A stretch of 21,938 nt of DNA, taken from contig JANXSC010000647.1 in the NCBI GenBank assembly GCA_025352845.1, positions 1-21,938 of the forward strand, read 5' to 3'. The DNA comes from Opitutaceae bacterium (GTDB lineage Bacteria > Verrucomicrobiota > Verrucomicrobiia > Opitutales > Opitutaceae). The translations under genes and the position numbers were made by a program. The notes under the pieces were generated by a model, which made no database searches, had not been told where the DNA came from, and was given only the letters and a program-made list of their open reading frames with translations. Below are positions 20,554-21,938 of the stretch, piece by piece. Position 1 is the stretch's first letter. Each line of letters starts with the position of its first letter.

Positions 20554-21696
20554 TTAGTTGTAGAACAAAATGCAGACGCTGCTCGGGCCGACGCCGCTGT
20601 GCTCGCTGCGCGTGAGACGGCCGGTCGTGGGATCGACGCGGAAGACGGAGATGATGGCGGTGTCCTGATGGCCGCAGACGAGCCATTTGCCGTCGGGTGA
20701 GAGCGCGAAGTTCCGCGGCGTCTTGCCGCCGGTCTCGACGATTTCCACGGGCGTGAGTGTGCCCGAAGCGGTGTCGATGGCGAAGACGGCGAGGCTGTCG
20801 TGGCCGCGGTTGGAGCCGTAGAGAAATTTTCCGTTGGGATGCACGCGCACCTCGGCGGTGGTCGTCGGCGCGGTGAAGCCGGCGGGCAGCGTCGAAACGA
20901 TTTGCCGCGGTGTGAGCGCGCCGTTCGCGGGCGCGTAGTCGTAGGCGGCGATGGTGTTGGCGAGCTCGTTGATCGCGTAGGCGTGGCGACCGTCGCGGCC
21001 GAACTTGAAATGCCGCGGTCCGGCGCCGGGCGCGGTGGCGACGAATGGCGGACTCGCGGGCGAGAGTTTTGCTGCGGCGACATCGAGGGCGTAGCTGAAA
21101 ATTTTGTCCAGCCCCAGATCGGCGACGATGACGAAGCGGTTGTCGGGCGAGAGCGTGACGGAGTGGACGTGCGGTTTTTCCTGCCGGGTGGGGTGCGGGC
21201 CCTTTCCCTCGTGCGCGATTTTGTTCGGCACGCCGAGCGAGCCGTCGGCGTGAATCGGAATCGCGGCGACGTAGCCATCGCGGTAATTCGCGGCGAGCAC
21301 CACCCGGCCGGTGGCGTCGACGGCGAGGTGACTCGGTGCATTCGCGGCGGGCGCGTTCGGCGTGGGCAGCGGGGTGAGTTTTCCGTTCGACGGATCGACG
21401 GCGAAACCGATGGCTTGTGCGGCGGAGGGGTGGATCGCGTAGAGAAATTTTTTGTCGGGTGTGAGCGTGATCCACGCAGGGTCGACGGCTTCGGCGGCGA
21501 GCACGGGCGCGCCGATGAGACCGGTATCGCCATCGAGGCGGACGGCGTAGATGCCCTTGTTCGGGCCCTTGGCGGTGTAGCCGCCGAGAAAAATGAGATG
21601 CGAGGAAGCCATGGCGAGGGAGAGACCGGGGAGGAAAAAAGCGGTGAGCAAGCGCGCGGAAAAAATCGGGCGCAGGAAAAATGGGGAGGGCTTCAT
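20554..21696 (-). CDS. Secreted lactonase-family seven-bladed beta-propeller (6-phosphogluconolactonase-like)
   Basis: The 380-aa product has an N-terminal signal-like segment (PSPFFLRPIFSARLLTAFFLPGLSLAMA), then repeated propeller blades. Typical elements are FLGGYT near the mature start, VDPAWITLTPDKKFLYAI, SHLAVDATGRVVLAANY, KPHVHSVTLSPDNRFVIVADLGLDKI, GPRHFKFGRDGRHAYAINEL, AEVRVHPNGKFLYGSNRGHDS and TPRNFALSPDGKWLVCGHQD. This is the Pgl/YbhE-type lactonase family, which hydrolyses sugar lactones. The leader suggests a periplasmic lactone rather than cytosolic 6-phosphogluconolactone. ATG 21696 overlaps the tdk stop (ATGA), which supports this start. Met29 (ATG 21612) would remove the leader and give a cytosolic enzyme. 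Confidence 0.9.
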   Translation of the reverse strand: MKPSPFFLRPIFSARLLTAFFLPGLSLAMASSHLIFLGGYTAKGPNKGIYAVRLDGDTGLIGAPVLAAEAVDPAWITLTPDKKFLYAIHPSAAQAIGFAVDPSNGKLTPLPTPNAPAANAPSHLAVDATGRVVLAANYRDGYVAAIPIHADGSLGVPNKIAHEGKGPHPTRQEKPHVHSVTLSPDNRFVIVADLGLDKIFSYALDVAAAKLSPASPPFVATAPGAGPRHFKFGRDGRHAYAINELANTIAAYDYAPANGALTPRQIVSTLPAGFTAPTTTAEVRVHPNGKFLYGSNRGHDSLAVFAIDTASGTLTPVEIVETGGKTPRNFALSPDGKWLVCGHQDTAIISVFRVDPTTGRLTRSEHSGVGPSSVCILFYN

Positions 21697-21938
21697 GGGG
21701 AATCGGCGCCCGGCGGCCGCGGGAACGGTGGCTGCGATTGCACGAGCGGTTCGGGCTTGGGCACGGTGAGTTCGCCGGCGAGCGCGGCCTTGAAGTGCCG
21801 CCGGCACATCGCGATGTAGCGATCGTTGCCGCCGATCTCGACCTGCGCGCCTTCCTTCACGGCGCGGCCCGCGGCATCGACGCGGAGATTCATCGTGGCC
21901 TTCCGGCCGCAGTGGCAGATCGTCTTGAGCTCGGTGAG
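21693..21938 (-). CDS. tdk: Thymidine kinase, C-terminal part (5' end outside window)
   Basis: The frame is open to the window edge and ends at TGA 21693-21695, giving 81 C-terminal residues. LTELKTICHCGRKATMNLRVD and EGAQVEIGGNDRYIAMCRRHF match the zinc-binding lasso domain of type II thymidine kinase almost residue for residue. The CHC pair and the later Cys-Arg-Arg-His are the zinc ligands, and GGNDRY belongs to the thymidine-binding lasso. The enzyme phosphorylates thymidine with ATP in nucleotide salvage. The P-loop and catalytic Glu lie outside the window. The Pro-rich tail (KPEPLVQSQPPFPRPPGADSP) is not part of the catalytic fold. Its stop overlaps the start of the lactonase gene. Confidence 0.95.
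   Translation of the reverse strand, partial: LTELKTICHCGRKATMNLRVDAAGRAVKEGAQVEIGGNDRYIAMCRRHFKAALAGELTVPKPEPLVQSQPPFPRPPGADSP

Overview
The window is high-GC bacterial DNA that most resembles a Verrucomicrobiota genome, probably family Opitutaceae. This is an inference from gene content, the style of the secreted proteins (Fn3/Ig modules plus a tandem C-terminal module on an amidase), and the abundance of short palindromic repeats. No marker gene in the window proves it. Almost all genes are ordinary housekeeping genes. The unusual content is a MamK-like actin with an unknown companion gene, and a dense set of palindromic repeats from several families, one of them inside the mfd coding sequence.

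Layout. Positions 1-773 (+) are the 3' end of a pullulanase/isoamylase-type GH13 enzyme. Positions 957-4273 (+) are a lower-glycolysis cluster gap-pgk-tpiA, whose two intercistronic gaps are filled by related palindromes built from a 7-bp unit. Positions 4274-4724 hold a paired REP-like element, a tRNA-Tyr (-) and a solitary REP-like hairpin. Positions 4725-13348 (-) are a long same-strand run, in transcription order: ParA-type ATPase, two ABC-2 permeases, rnc, mfd, an exported PPIC chaperone and radC. Overlapping stop/start codons (ATGA) couple permease 2 to rnc and mfd to the PPIase, and long palindromes fill the parA/permease and permease/permease junctions. A tRNA-Cys (+) at 13468 marks the divergence point. 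Positions 13757-15422 (+) are a 153-aa unknown protein and the MamK-like actin. Positions 15678-16331 (+) are a small secreted protein of unknown function, and 16432-16608 (-) a 58-aa membrane protein. Positions 16660-21938 (-) are tdk (partial), a secreted lactonase-type beta-propeller, a zinc alcohol dehydrogenase and a large secreted amidase, with 4-nt overlaps at two of the three junctions.

Repeats. Four paired elements and one solitary hairpin share an architecture: a tetranucleotide GTAG (or GTGG) at the foot of a GC-rich hairpin, usually facing an inverted copy that ends in CTAC/CCAC/CTAG. This is the layout of REP/BIME sequences handled by RAYT (TnpA-REP) transposases, which recognise GTAG in enterobacteria. 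No RAYT gene is in the window. Three further types (7-bp-unit palindromes, an AT-rich perfect 31-bp palindrome, and a palindrome with an ACCACGAAATACACGAA-type core) occupy intercistronic gaps to within a few bases of stop and start codons. Recognisable Shine-Dalgarno motifs are rare; gap is the clear exception.
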